This document shows, piece by piece, positions 22,219-34,045 of a stretch of DNA of 64,000 nucleotides (the stretch's first letter is position 1; every line of letters begins with the position of its first letter). Below the pieces are notes generated by a model that saw only the letters and a list, made by a program, of their open reading frames with translations, searched no databases and was not told the DNA's origin. The stretch comes from Picocystis sp. L7 (Eukaryota > Chlorophyta > Picocystophyceae > Picocystales > Picocystaceae): the NCBI GenBank assembly GCA_020975725.1, contig QXJR01000021.1, positions 1-64,000 on the forward strand. The letters run 5' to 3'. The position numbers and the translations under genes are program-made.

Positions 22219-23605
22219 AATTAAGATTCTATGGATATTTTGCATTTGATTAGCTAGCTAGTAAAGCATTTCCTTCCTACAAGTACTGCGTCGATATATT
22301 CCTTTCCTGGTATCCAACATCAATGCACGAGTAGACACATTCAACCGAGCCCACACTTAGCCGGTGTCGAAAACCCTACGCAAGGGCCATGGTAGTTTGA
22401 AACCTGTTAGTATGAAAAAGTCTAGGCTGGGTGTGCATCTAGGACACAGGTAGAGGTTTACTGCCCATGGAATCGAGCAAGCAAACCGTTGCAGGCAGCA
22501 TAAAAAGCGCAGCCGAATATTTCACAATGTTCATTGTGGGGTACCTACAAGGGCGCTGTGTAGAACGACTTTCTCAGCCCAATCACAAGCACCCTCTTTG
22601 ACGCCATGGATGAGCGATTCAAGCAGGGCAATTTACTTCTGACAACTGAAAGCCCCGTCCAAACAGACTCCTTTTCAGTAAATCGATGGTCGTCACCACA
22701 ACGTCTCCAGCTTTCACGAGGTCGACATATGCCTCAGGCTTTCGTCTCCTATCTACAACTTCGTTCTATATCGAAAAAAATCTTGCCGGCTTCAGGTATG
22801 TATTTTATTCTGCATGGATCTATTCAGAAGCCGACTCACATCCGTCGCCTCCCTGAAGAACATGGTCAACTCACACTGCTGATTTCAAAATCCCCTACAG
22901 GGAGAAAGTGCGTCTCGTTTAACCTGGCAGGAGAGTGTGGTCATTCGAAAGTGTCTGCGCAGTCGAACAAACCGTGCTGCTTATCTTCCCCCTTATCTCA
23001 ATTGGTGGCCCATGCCAGATGCAGGCAGCGCACAAGGTATGCTACACAGCACTGCCATAAACAAGGCGTTGGAGTTCACAAGCAACAAAGCATCATCGAT
23101 TACTCCCTTGCAAATGTGCACAATCAGACCAGCACACCTCTTGGACCACTTTCAGTTGCAACAATGTACCTGATGTTTGCGACTCGAGCAGTCTCTTGGG
23201 AAGGGAGCGTACCAAGCACCACGAATGGACATACATGCAAACGGAAGTGGTTTGGTCCAATTCAAGCACACGGTCTGTTGTCGAGATGAAGAGGATTTCA
23301 GTAGCAAAGGAAGAATCCTGACCATCTTATTCGAAAACGTTTTTCTACCCGAATTTCTTCCAGCAAACGAACACCATTCTTGGTGATTGAGGAAAAGACT
23401 TCAGAAGGCAACCACGCGTTCTGTGACAAGAAACACCAGTTGGGAATGTAGCCTTCCAATGACAGGGACAGACATGAGCGGGGTGTGATTGCTCGTTGGC
23501 TCCAAGTGACCCGGTTCCTTCGGTCCCACACATCCATGGTGGAACAGGATGCTCTGGACTGCACGAAACTGAGCAGCGTGATGTGCGAGACAGTGCTGCA
23601 CAGGG
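22219..23605. other. Convergent intergenic region
   Basis: Lies between the ends of the R1 gene (plus) and the NYN gene (minus), so it holds two 3' regions and should lack promoters for them. A 227-codon plus-strand frame at 22606-23289 has no recognisable motif and is judged chance. Nothing else was identified. Confidence 0.4.
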
Positions 23606-24781
23606 TCAAGGTGGATCGACTTTTTTCAGGCCCTCCGGAGTGTCTTCTTTCGTCTGCTGCAGCAAGCTAGAACGCAGGTTGAACAGGGCATCTACTGTAC
23701 CTTTTTCAAGGCCATCGCCGACCAGTCTGTACGCATGGCTTTGGTTTTGCATCTGTTCCTTCAAGCGGAGGTCCGCGTTGGCCTTGGCCTTTTTGATTTC
23801 CGAAACAAGTTTACCTCCGGACATGATGTATGCACCGTTCCCTCCGGCGACGATCTGCTGTTGATGATCCGAGGTAGCCACCCATATTTCCTTCGCACCG
23901 GCCTCCCGCAGCCGGGGCACTTCCGCTTCAATGAACTCGTCGGCCGTGCTCCCACCGCAGAACACAATGTCCAATCCTAGATGGGTGGTTTCTCGGGCCA
24001 ACCCTTTGCCGCCTGATTTCCCAGCATCCCACACCACCACGATTTGTAGACCTCGGATGTGGCTGTATTCGGTGAGTTCTCTTTCCAGCCCATCTCTTGC
24101 ATCTTCCAGGTCTCCGGCCAGGATCTTCTTCTTGAGCTTCTTCCACTGGCCGCAGACGTTGTATCCATCCACCAGCAGGGCGGGTGGTTTCCTGTTGGAT
24201 CCGACGTCCTCGGAGTCGTCCGCACTTGCACTGCCTTGACGTGTGTTGCTGTTCTTCCTCGGATCCACACGAGTGGGCTGCCCTTCCTTCGCCTTGTGCC
24301 TTCGAAACGAAGTCCTGGGTTTGGGTCCTGCGTGTTGTTCCTTCCCTTTCTTCTCCTTCCTGCTCCTCGCCCATTCCACTTGCTTCTTCAATGGGACCTG
24401 CCTGGTGTCCAAGATCCGCCTCTGGTTCGCCCCTTGGCCATCTCCTTCCACCCTGGCCAACACCACACGCCACCCAAGCATCGACACCAATGGATCCACC
24501 CACGTGGATCCCCACTTGGCACCCCGAACGCCCCACCCCACACGATTCCCTCCCAGACGTGCGCTGCGTAGACCCGGGTTCCAGCCCCGATCGAATCGAA
24601 CGGTGGACCGGTTCGTAAAGGGAAACATTCTCCCGTTCATGGTCGGTTCCCTTCGTAGTAAATTCTGCAATGCAGATGAGACGGGGATGCGGGGACGAAG
24701 GACGAACGGAGGCGACGGACGTTCGACGTTGCGACGGTTGAAATGGCGACAGCAAAGCCCAAGGCGAAGCGATGGACACAA
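23606..24781 (-). CDS. YacP/Rae1-type NYN-domain protein, probably plastid-targeted
   Basis: The C-terminal half (about residues 205-375) is a NYN domain of the bacterial YacP/Rae1 type, a PIN-like ribonuclease fold: PALLVDGYNV supplies the first Asp and Asn, VVVWDAG the next Asp, GGSTADEFIE the acidic cluster and WVATSDHQQQ the last Asp. In Bacillus this family cuts mRNA on the ribosome. Cyanobacteria and plant plastids have homologues. The first 200 residues are basic, S/R-rich and non-conserved, consistent with a transit peptide plus linker. Start could be 24781 (391 aa) or the Met at 24640 (344 aa). Single exon. The target RNA is unknown. Confidence 0.85.
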   Translation of the reverse strand: MCPSLRLGLCCRHFNRRNVERPSPPFVLRPRIPVSSALQNLLRREPTMNGRMFPFTNRSTVRFDRGWNPGLRSARLGGNRVGWGVRGAKWGSTWVDPLVSMLGWRVVLARVEGDGQGANQRRILDTRQVPLKKQVEWARSRKEKKGKEQHAGPKPRTSFRRHKAKEGQPTRVDPRKNSNTRQGSASADDSEDVGSNRKPPALLVDGYNVCGQWKKLKKKILAGDLEDARDGLERELTEYSHIRGLQIVVVWDAGKSGGKGLARETTHLGLDIVFCGGSTADEFIEAEVPRLREAGAKEIWVATSDHQQQIVAGGNGAYIMSGGKLVSEIKKAKANADLRLKEQMQNQSHAYRLVGDGLEKGTVDALFNLRSSLLQQTKEDTPEGLKKVDPP

Positions 24782-27700
24782 TAGCGCGCAAGCGTAGGCT
24801 ACATGGAACCAGTGGAGGGCTATGGTGCGTTACGCAACTCGAACTTGGCAGTGATGGAGAGCTGCTACACGAACGATGGAGCTGGAAAGGGTCGAAGTGG
24901 TCGAGCAGGAAATACCCGCCATCGCTTTGCAGATTTCTACTGCGCGATCGTGCGCCTACGAATGGAAGGGCTTGTGAGAGGTTCCATTGGCAAAGGTGAT
25001 GCCGATCAGCGGCTAGATCGCTGCTGCTTGTACTTCAATCGTAGCATTGTATCCCAGGTGAGCTGACCGTGGCAACGCTTCGGAGAGCTCTCCGGAAGGA
25101 ACTTGAATTTGCCTTTGGCCTTGTCAAACATCGCTTCGTAGTTTTCGAATGTGCAGTTTTCCTTCTATTCTTTCGTAGGTATCTCGTCTTCAATTGCGAG
25201 CATCATTTGTCGATAGCGCTTGAGCCTCACCCTTGAGCTATTGTCACGTACCTCGCTCGGTTGAATGAGGCGCCATGGTCTACCCCAAGTGCGGACATTT
25301 CCCTTCGTCCAATGATGCCAAGCCTTCCTCAATGTCATGTTAGGGTTGCGAAAGCCCTCATGAACTAGTACGAAAGAGCGCAATCCAAAAACTGTGGATG
25401 TATTCTCTTTCGCTACCTCAATGGTCGCCTCATTTGGCGGTGGTGTCAAAGGATCTCGTAAGTCGTTGACTCCCGATGCCTTAAGATCTCGAATCACCGT
25501 TCGCTCCAAATTAACCGTTGTCATAGGCGCGCCTTTAATGTTGCCCATCTCTACTGCCTCGGCTAGAATGTCATGGATCACCTCCGCTAGTTGGCCGAAT
25601 TCCCTCTCCACCACAAGGAGCAACATTTGCACTTCTTCCTTCACTGGGCTTTGGGAGCGTAGCATAGAGCAATGGGTGGGACCCCCGTGCAATGCAAACT
25701 CATGCGTTGAGCCTCATTGTCATCAACATAGCCACAAAACTCCAAGCTTTTCAACCTCGTGCAAAGGTCACCGTTAGTGATAATGCAATCTGTCCAAAGC
25801 TGGTGATTTGGTGGAAGGCATCGCTTCAACTCGTCAAAGTGGTAGATTATGCTTGCAAGGCACATCCGAGCCACTCCGACATTCACGTTTGCCACATCTA
25901 CGCATTGGTGAATAAAAGCCTCATCTTCCACTGTTTGAGGCTAAAATGTGGGGGGTAGCAGTGCCAACTCTTGCACGTGCATTGATATCCCCGTGACAAC
26001 CCCAGCAAAGTGCTCGTCTCCCGCATTATCACATCGTCCATAAGTATCTTTCACTCCGGGTTGGCTCCAACCTCTACGAAGCGACATTGCATATGAGGAG
26101 GGGCATTTTTTGTCCCTACAACTGACATATGTTGAGTCACCCTTTCAAAAGCTATGGGTACCCAACATCTTACCTTCTATCCCAAATTTCTCCAAATAGA
26201 TATCCTCCAAAGCTTTTTGCATATCCTCCTTGAAGCGCATCGAAGAATCTTGTTGGTTGCCTTGGAAAAAGGGCATCTTACCACCCCCCTCGTCAACCCT
26301 TGTTTTCACACATTCGAGAAAGATCCCGAGAGTATAAATGCCACATACGCACGGATTCATCGGTTTTGCATAAACAACTCTTGGTTACTTCGACAATTTC
26401 CCCTCACCATTTCGATTTCGATCGTGCGAGAATCTCTTGCAAACGATCAGTTTCCACTTTGACATGGTACAAGTTGATGAGGGAGATATTATCACTTCGG
26501 CACACAAGATTCCACAACAAAATGGCTTAACACCATGCAAAGGGACCAGATTGGTCTTCATTCGCCAAAGTCTTGCACAGGACTCCGTATAGCTTGAAGG
26601 ACAACCCACGCACACCTCGTTCCACATCGACCCCAACTTCTTTTCTCTTTCGTGCTATTTGCTATTTCCATCCGTTGACAATCGTGCTAATGGTAGGAGA
26701 GAGAGATTGCCACTTGTGCATTTGGTGGGAATCCTAGAACAGCAAGCATAGAGCACCTCTATATGTAATGATTTTGCTCTGTAAGATACCCATTGGTGCA
26801 TACTTCCGAGCGATGACTGGTTCCAAGAAGACATCGGAGTCTCCTCGTCCCAAAGCAATGGTTCTACCAACGTACCATGGCAATACCTCGGAAGCAATGG
26901 AAAGATCATGGTTGCGGTGGAAGTGCGCCATGATGCTTGATGCATTTCCAACCTTTCCTTTATGGCAAATGCAAACGTAGGATTCAACACACTACGCCCC
27001 TTCTTGTACAAATACAGTAAGAACATGCACGTTGAAATTTTTTACCGAGTCCTTGTGCAAATGAGTGTGCTTCGTTGAGGCTCCACCTAAACGTTGAATA
27101 CACACCCCCTACTTCACCAAGTTCCACATCACCGTTCATGTTTCGCTCGTCCAAACAAATCTATCGTTTGGGAAAGCTTCTACCCTTCCAACCTTTCCCT
27201 CAAGAAGCTCCACAAGAGGTGCATCCTTTCGCAAACGGTCTCCGGACATGGCCTCGTTTTCTTGACATCCGTTGTTTTGTGGGACTCTCCCTCCATGGTG
27301 ACGTTTTCCCCAAGATTTACGCTCGCTCGAGGGTTCACTAAAGAAATAGTGGCAAAAGCGGGGTGAGGGAGGACCACATCCCTGAAATTCGTCACACTTT
27401 TGGGGCGACGATTCCTTGGCCCCGGGTGATACAAGGGTGCAGAATTACGTAGACCCGTCCTTCCATCTGCCTACCCATCCATTCACTGTATCCTTTTCCC
27501 ATCCATCCATCCATAAGAAAGGGAAAGAAGCGGCGTGGGTCCAATCCAAGGGAGCAATTGAGGTGCCAATCAACCGACACGAGGTCCTCCAAGGTGACAA
27601 AGGGATAGCCTCGTCTCCAGTAGGGAGAGCGTCGTGTTCTCACGGGTGGGCCTCCTATAAAAGAATATCAAACGTGGACAAATGTAGTTGGCCCAACTTG

Positions 27701-29590
27701 GGGTCATACATGTAGGAGCGGTCGAAGTGACACATACTTGCTCGTTCCCACGTGCGATCCGAAGTAGATTACGAAGAGTAGCAAAAGAGGAGATAAATAA
27801 GAGGTTCCAAGACACAACTCAAAGATTTGCCGAGACATTGTTGTAGCAACCGAATTAACAAGTTATTCGCAACAGAAGGAAAGGCACCATGATGGGAACA
27901 AGAGACAAACACCAAGCACGCTACTGGGGCGAAGGAGGTGAAAACTGTGCCATGAGTACGCTCACGACATGGACCCTAGCAAACAACGATCGCCATCCAT
28001 GAGTGTGGAGGCCAACTTCGCACAATGTTCGAAATCAAACCTTGCCATCGATTTTGCGACTCGCATGTTGCACATGACGATGAATTTGAGGACGAGTGCC
28101 CAAAATGCGACGTGGCATTTGCGTTGCAATGCTAGCATAGGTAGGAGAAACGTACCATCTTGATGTCCGTGCTCTTTTGTCGAAGGAATAAATTTTAATT
28201 TGGTAGCGCAGTAAATGTACGAAGTTTTCATCTAGCTTTTTTCTTGCTTTACTATTGAGGAAAACTATCAAAAGACGCAATGCCCCGTACAAATTGCGTG
28301 TCTAGTACGATGATGCCCGATACAATGACGGATGTTTGGCTTTGCTCCCAACCACACCCACGACCATGAAGAACAAGGCATAGAAACTCCCACACAAGGG
28401 TGCCCGTATTCACATATAAAGAGCTAAGATTGAAACGCTCCATTCGAACTTGATTCTTAGGGCATGTATGTGGGAAAGCTACGTTTCGCTTGTCCTACTT
28501 GAAACTTCTATTCTTCGAAGCAAAGCCTAGTTCCGAAGGACATGCTATTATTCTTTCGTTTTCGACCTAATCGGAACAACATATGACGGCCAAAATATGC
28601 GTTCCCGTCGGGGCACCTAAAACAAGGAACGAGTGGTCCAAGAAACAAGCTTGATAGGACAATTTTTCAATCATTACCCTTACGTGATCTTGAGCAACAT
28701 GTATTATTGATCAAAGGAAATCTATTACCTCGTTCGATCGAAGTAGGCAAAAGACCACCCTTACATAGAGTGCTGCTTCGAAAAATTGAGAAGGGGCTAC
28801 GATTATCAACATCACCATACAAGTCTCTAGGGTGGTTGAAGACCAAGCCGAAACAACAATGGAAAACTTTATGTCAAGTGCAATGGTATCTTGCGTTGGT
28901 GAGAGGGAAGTGTCGTTGCAATATTAGAATAGTCGTTTGCAAAAACATTTCATGAAGAACCGTTGTCCGGATTATCCTTCCATTCGTCTTTCCCTATGCG
29001 CCTTAGAATTGTTGTTTGAGCAAAGTTTTCTCCCAAGGTCTGAACTCTTCATGTATGCCATGCGAAGGCCTCATAACTCAACCACCAATCATCTACTTAG
29101 CACGATGTGCATTCTTCTTGCAGGGGAACAAATATTCCTTTCCTTAGATCAAGTATTCTACACAGGCTTGCCCAGCTCTCATGCTGTAATCTCAAAGGTT
29201 GCGAGAACGCCCCCTAATGGATTGGCAACCTGATTTCCTCCCCGCTCGTTCAGCACTCACTCTTTCAAAAACACTCGTGAAAAAATGACAGCATAGCCTA
29301 CTTCCAAGCAAGTGAGAGTCGGTCAGATTGCAAATAAGTCCACGCAAGGGGACATTGCATCTAAACATTATCGAACGTGGGTCACCCAGTCATTCTTTCA
29401 TCGAAGAGAAAAGCCAGCTATTGCCCACAGCAAGGGTTTACCATTCCCATGCACTGTTTCCTGACTTGTATATAACCTGGAGTAGACACAAATCTATCAG
29501 GGATACTCCACTAGCTGTAGAGGTACCTACAGATTTAAAACCCATTCCAGAGAACTGCACGTGAAAGTCAGATGAGATTGCGCAATCAAC
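24782..29590. other. 4.8-kb gene-poor region with decayed coding fragments
   Basis: AT-richer than the flanks and without an intact gene. Minus-strand fragments with protein-like composition occur from about 27430 down to 25165; the best-preserved part is described separately. The remainder (27.5-29.6 kb) shows only short frames. No LTRs, terminal inverted repeats or target duplications were recognised at the edges. Confidence 0.4.
25165..25931 (-). pseudogene. Decayed gene fragment of unknown repetitive family
   Basis: Two overlapping minus-strand frames give consecutive, protein-like sequence of about 260 residues, including an acidic helical part (VEREFGQLAEVIHDILAEA) and a W-rich part (WHHWTKGNVRTWGRPWRLI) followed by RVRLKRYRQMMLAIEDEI. 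The order of a W/G-rich patch then a basic helix recalls repetitive-element proteins of algae and oomycetes, but that is a loose impression. Fragments upstream on the same strand (to about 27430) may belong to the same relic. It appears broken in several places. Function not known. Confidence 0.35.
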
Positions 29591-31669
29591 TCAAGGAGGA
29601 CCAAGCATAAATTTTGCAGGGAACATGGAACGGAGGAGGAGCATGGCCAGATCTTCCGCAGTAGAGTTTTTCTCTGCGATTGGAACCAAAAACCCGTTGC
29701 TTGCTGTCTTCAAAGCTTCTCCTTGTCCTCCCAAATCGAAGCCCCAAACTGGATAGCCCGTTGCCAGAGCTTCATGGGCTGCAAAGCAAAATGTTTCAGG
29801 ACAAATAGAAGGTACTAGAAACATGTCGATGCAGTATTTGGCAGTCAATTCAGCAAGATCGTGTAATTTGTACCCACCGTGAACCAGAGACGGTGCCACT
29901 AATAACTTGCTAGACTCTAACAGACCAAGCACGACTACCCTGTGGGACATTTGCGCTTGCTGAACCAGCCTGCTCATGGCATGGAGCACTCGGGAACCTT
30001 TGGGGATGCCTATATCGCCCAGCACGCCGATCCCTTTTATCCCCTCACAAGATGTCTGCTCCAACTGCTGCGGTGTATGCAAAAGATGGTGTGGCCTCAC
30101 TAGAATCTTTGCTTCTGCAAACGGATAAGCTTCCAACACAATCTCTTTGCTGCTGTTTGAGAACACCTGCACCTCGTTTGCTGCATGAATAACCTTTCCC
30201 CATTCTTCCTGCCACTGGTAGAGCTGCAGAACCGAACCATCACTGTTTGCGTACGTATGTGCTGGATCCTGCGTGCGGCCAGGCCGGGGCACCCCCACAT
30301 AGCAATTGTTCGAGTCCAACAAGTTGAACGAAGGGCTGATCATGTAGTAATCATGCACTAGGAGCTTGACCTCATCGAGCTCCGTGCGTTGAAGATTCAA
30401 GAGGAGTGCAGGAAGTCTTTGGCTACTTGAATGCCCAACCCCGCATGAATATACGACTGTTCGATGTTTGAGAGGATCAAGAATTCGATATACGCCTTGC
30501 AGCTTTTTGAAGGAAGCTGTTGTCTTCCCATTTCTTGTGAACTGTGTAACTTGCCAAGGAGGTTGTTTTCCAACTTTTAAGACTATTGGCATGCCTCCTT
30601 GCCTGATTTCTGTCCTCAATTCATTTTGCAACCACCTATAGGCTCCGCCACCCCAAGGATGTGCGATGTAAATTTTGCTAGGGCCAGTCGTCTGGGTTTT
30701 CGCCCAGGCAATAGCCATTGCTAATCTTGGAATTGCCAACGGATCCTTTGCAATAAATGATTTAACTTCTCTATCAAACTCTGGGTACCTTGTATTGATT
30801 ATTTCTGAATGGGCACGTATCAAACGCTTCTTCCGTACGGCTCCAAAAGTTCCTCCACCAGCATGTCCAACAAAGAGAGAAGCAAGGCCAACGTGCTTTC
30901 CACCAAAAGAACTGGCACGGCGACACCAATCAACTTCCTCCCCATAACCTGGCCTGAAAACGGTATCGAATGCAGGAATTTTCAGCAGGTACTTGATATT
31001 CATGGCCATGCAGAAACCTACTCCCGTAGGAGCCTCCACAACTTGACTGCGTCTAGACCAGTCCTGCGCCACATGGTCCAGCATTTTGACATGGCCATCT
31101 ATCAGCTTGGCCTTCCTTCCAAGAACAGGAACGCTGAAAATTGTAGCATCATTGGACATCGGAGTAACTGAAGCTATGTCGGAATCCAGAAGGATGGGCT
31201 CCAAGAGCCTGGATGCCCAATCCTTTGGCAGTCGTACGTCCGTATTTAGCAGAATTACATGATTTCCTATTTCAATAGCCCTAGGAAAGGCTGAATTTAC
31301 AGCATCCACAAATCCTCGTTCTTTTGCCCTGTTCTGAAGCAATTCAGCTGTCAAAGTACCATTGGTATGTCTTGCTGCGGTCCATGCTCTAACCAGCTTA
31401 CACACACGGACATCACGAGGCTGGTCATCCACTAATAGAATGTGACTTGAGACATCGGTGTTTCTTTCCAAATCATTCAACACATTGCTCAGATGACTGT
31501 ACCCATCGCTCACTGGAAGAATGATTGTCACTGCCTCCTGTTTGGTTTGGAAAGCAATTGCCTGATCGAAGTGCTGGACGAAGGTAGTCCAGAGGAATCC
31601 AGCAATGGCAATCGATATCGTGCGGCTGATTGTGTGGTGTACCCACTGCAGGCCGCCACAGCCTTTCAT
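29591..31669 (-). CDS. GT2-GT4 fusion glycosyltransferase, 692 aa
   Basis: Two-domain enzyme. After an N-terminal hydrophobic anchor (about residues 15-32), a GT2 domain spans about 45-290: VTIILPVSDG, LLVDDQ, LLNTDVRLPKDW as the DxD-like motif, and GYGEEVDWCRR at the acceptor end. A GT4/GT-B-like domain follows at about 345-685, with IYIAHPWGGGAYRW, a Rossmann-like core and CPETFCFAAHEALATGYPVWGFDLGG, the E..G nucleotide-sugar segment near the end. Fusions of this order are familiar from bacterial O-antigen/RfbC-type proteins. The protein could add two successive sugars to a glycan. Single exon of 2.1 kb. The anchor suggests a secretory-pathway enzyme; bacterial origin is plausible but unproven. 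Confidence 0.85.
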   Translation of the reverse strand: MKGCGGLQWVHHTISRTISIAIAGFLWTTFVQHFDQAIAFQTKQEAVTIILPVSDGYSHLSNVLNDLERNTDVSSHILLVDDQPRDVRVCKLVRAWTAARHTNGTLTAELLQNRAKERGFVDAVNSAFPRAIEIGNHVILLNTDVRLPKDWASRLLEPILLDSDIASVTPMSNDATIFSVPVLGRKAKLIDGHVKMLDHVAQDWSRRSQVVEAPTGVGFCMAMNIKYLLKIPAFDTVFRPGYGEEVDWCRRASSFGGKHVGLASLFVGHAGGGTFGAVRKKRLIRAHSEIINTRYPEFDREVKSFIAKDPLAIPRLAMAIAWAKTQTTGPSKIYIAHPWGGGAYRWLQNELRTEIRQGGMPIVLKVGKQPPWQVTQFTRNGKTTASFKKLQGVYRILDPLKHRTVVYSCGVGHSSSQRLPALLLNLQRTELDEVKLLVHDYYMISPSFNLLDSNNCYVGVPRPGRTQDPAHTYANSDGSVLQLYQWQEEWGKVIHAANEVQVFSNSSKEIVLEAYPFAEAKILVRPHHLLHTPQQLEQTSCEGIKGIGVLGDIGIPKGSRVLHAMSRLVQQAQMSHRVVVLGLLESSKLLVAPSLVHGGYKLHDLAELTAKYCIDMFLVPSICPETFCFAAHEALATGYPVWGFDLGGQGEALKTASNGFLVPIAEKNSTAEDLAMLLLRSMFPAKFMLGPP

Positions 31670-32884
31670 CGGATACAGTGAAGTTGCTTTCTCATTCCCA
31701 GCAACTTTAAGATGGGAGACTGGCCAAGGTCTGTTGCTTCATGCGTTGAGGACGAGCCTTGGATGATGGCCGCCTCGTGAAGACGTCTCTATGGATCCGA
31801 GGAGGACTTCAGCGCAGCCTCTATCTGTTGGATCTACGGCTGGATCTGAAGGAGTCGCCTGATCCCTCGTATTGGGTTTCTCCTTTCCACTCCGTCTGCT
31901 TCTACCTCATGTGCAATATCCTTGTGTTCCTTCTTGCCAATGAAAAGGTTCGCTTGCGAAGACGAGTGCGATCCTGGTCGCTCCAAGAATCCCTCCAAGG
32001 AAGACCCCAGGGATGTCCCAGAAAGGACGCCCCAGGCTGGCTTCCCATGTATCCCAGAGGGAATTGGGTTGGAGCATACAGGGAACGCCAGGAGAATAGG
32101 GAGTCGCCCAGGACATTGTACCAGGACCACCTCGTTGCAGGGGATGGTGCGATATCATCCATGGATGGGACAATCCAAAGTCTTTCCTTTTCCATGGATT
32201 GCACCCCATGTGTGGATGTGCAAGCAGCTGTACCCACTGCCGTTTCGATTGATAGAAGTTGAGGAAGAGCCAATGAATATGAATGCAATGTGACTGTGCT
32301 CCATTCACGAGCTTCACATTCTGGAATGCCGATCCGAACAATCAGTCAGTCTGCTGTTTGAAGGACGCAAACGGCCTTTCATTCTTTCGCTGCACAAATG
32401 GCAAGCGGTAATAATACAGTCGATGTCCTGGTTCCATCGCTATTCTGTGGTAGCCGATGAGAAGGTAGCATATTCAGCATGGCAGTGCCACCTGGAAATG
32501 CAGATGCATTACCCCTTCAAGGGAAATCACTGATGCACCTTGGCGGTGAAGAAAAAAAGTCTGAAGTCAAACACAATGGCGCCAATATTGCAAGAAGAGG
32601 CCCACCACCATGGTTTCGCAAAGGTGGATCAGCACAAGAGGGAAAGCTTTCCTTTCATCCCGCTTCAAAGACACCCGAGTATTTTCATGGTTTGCTGGAT
32701 AAATCATGGTCTCAGACCACATACTATCTTTATTCGAGCCTTCCACATCATTTGAACTCGACTTCCCCAGACCCTCTTCTAGGGGACATAAAGTGTCTTA
32801 TTGCATTTCGGGGATAGCAACACGATCCCTGTACATCCCAACACAACTGCACTATCAAGATTTGAGTTTCTACCATTCAAATTT
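31670..32884. other. Intergenic region between glycan genes
   Basis: Includes the upstream region of the GT2-GT4 gene and the 3' region of the next minus-strand gene. Frames of 100-170 codons overlap on both strands at 31760-32340 without recognisable motifs. No promoter element is identifiable. Confidence 0.4.
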
Positions 32885-34045
32885 TTACGAAAACAATTGT
32901 TGGAAGCACACCCGACCTGGCAACTCTCCTCTGGCTACTAGCTTGGCCAAGCCAGAGTCATTCAAGAATAGTGAAATGGATGGTATCATCCCAACATTCC
33001 TCATGTTATTCCTAGCTCTATATTCGAGGAGTTGTAGCATGAACTCTTTTCGAATGTACATTGGACCACAGAGGAAGCGATGCTTTGTGCAGATTTGATC
33101 GAGATCTTCTACAATCCTCTGGGCTGAAACCTTCCGAGCCAAATAGTTCAACATGCTTGGCCTAAGATTCTGGAAAAGAGGTCCTATTGAGGACTTTGCC
33201 GCAAAAGACAGAAATCGTCCGTCCACATGATAGACATTAGGACGAGACCCTGCCGTACCCATCAGTGATGTCTTGCACTGGTGTGTAGAACAGAATTTAC
33301 TGGTCATGTACTCCCAATCTCTGAAGGAAGCTTTGGAGCACAAGTCAGCCTTGCTGCTTGTTATGAACTTTAAAAATGATAAGGATGAAAAGAAAGGATT
33401 GTTTGTGTAGCCATATCTTCTGAGATTGAGCTTGCCTGGAAGCTTTTCGTACTGCGTGCGACCTCCACGCTGCATAGTGATGTATGCAATTGGACCGTCC
33501 AACGTCTTGAATATAGAGCTCAAGTGCGGCTGCATTCTAGACGGCAGTAATATCCAATCATGTTCCAAAAAGAAAAAATATCCGTACTTGTTTGTAGTTG
33601 TATTTCGGATGGTCCGCCCTGTGTGACAAACAGCTTGCCCTAGCAGAGAGGAACACAAGTAGCTTATCTTGGAGAAGGCTCCTGCAAACGTCGAGATGCT
33701 TTCCACAGTGGCATTCACATATCCTTCCAGCGGTTCGTCCACGTATGTTTCGTGTAGTTGCTGAACCTTTCGAAGCTTCTCCTCCGTGCATTGCATGTAC
33801 ACGCTCAGCTCCAACTGAACTCCCTTCACCGGTTGTTGAAAAGACATCAGAAAGCTTGTGAGGGAGAGTTCCGCGATTCTCATGTATTTTTCACCTTCCG
33901 GGATGAAGCTGGACACGAAGGTTACGTACAACGTGGTGGCCGATGGTTTCAACCCCTCAACTCCCCTGTCAGACGGCATTTGTTGCACACTTTCACTGCT
34001 CCGCGCAATCCAAAGCAGCCACATCCACTTCCCAAGCGCTCTCAT
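32885..34045 (-). CDS. Putative secretory glycosyltransferase-like protein, 386 aa
   Basis: Begins with a short hydrophobic stretch (LGKWMWLLWIA) that can serve as signal or anchor. The middle has YGYFFFLEHDWILLPSRM, a hydrophobic strand ending in an acidic EHD triad, comparable in position to the EDD motifs of the glycosyltransferases at 11430 and 14761. Many Asn-X-Ser/Thr sites and paired cysteines (for example CHTG and STHQCKTS) suggest a lumenal fold. I do not recognise the exact family; glycosyltransferase is inferred from the strand-EHD pattern and from neighbours on the same strand (GT2-GT4 downstream, TylF upstream). Single exon; start is the first Met before the hydrophobic stretch. 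Confidence 0.5.
   Translation of the reverse strand: MRALGKWMWLLWIARSSESVQQMPSDRGVEGLKPSATTLYVTFVSSFIPEGEKYMRIAELSLTSFLMSFQQPVKGVQLELSVYMQCTEEKLRKVQQLHETYVDEPLEGYVNATVESISTFAGAFSKISYLCSSLLGQAVCHTGRTIRNTTTNKYGYFFFLEHDWILLPSRMQPHLSSIFKTLDGPIAYITMQRGGRTQYEKLPGKLNLRRYGYTNNPFFSSLSFLKFITSSKADLCSKASFRDWEYMTSKFCSTHQCKTSLMGTAGSRPNVYHVDGRFLSFAAKSSIGPLFQNLRPSMLNYLARKVSAQRIVEDLDQICTKHRFLCGPMYIRKEFMLQLLEYRARNNMRNVGMIPSISLFLNDSGLAKLVARGELPGRVCFQQLFS

Noticed and set aside
22606-23289. 227-codon plus-strand frame between R1 and the NYN gene
   Set aside because: No recognisable domain, and it sits between two convergent genes where no promoter is expected. Kept as unexplained sequence only.
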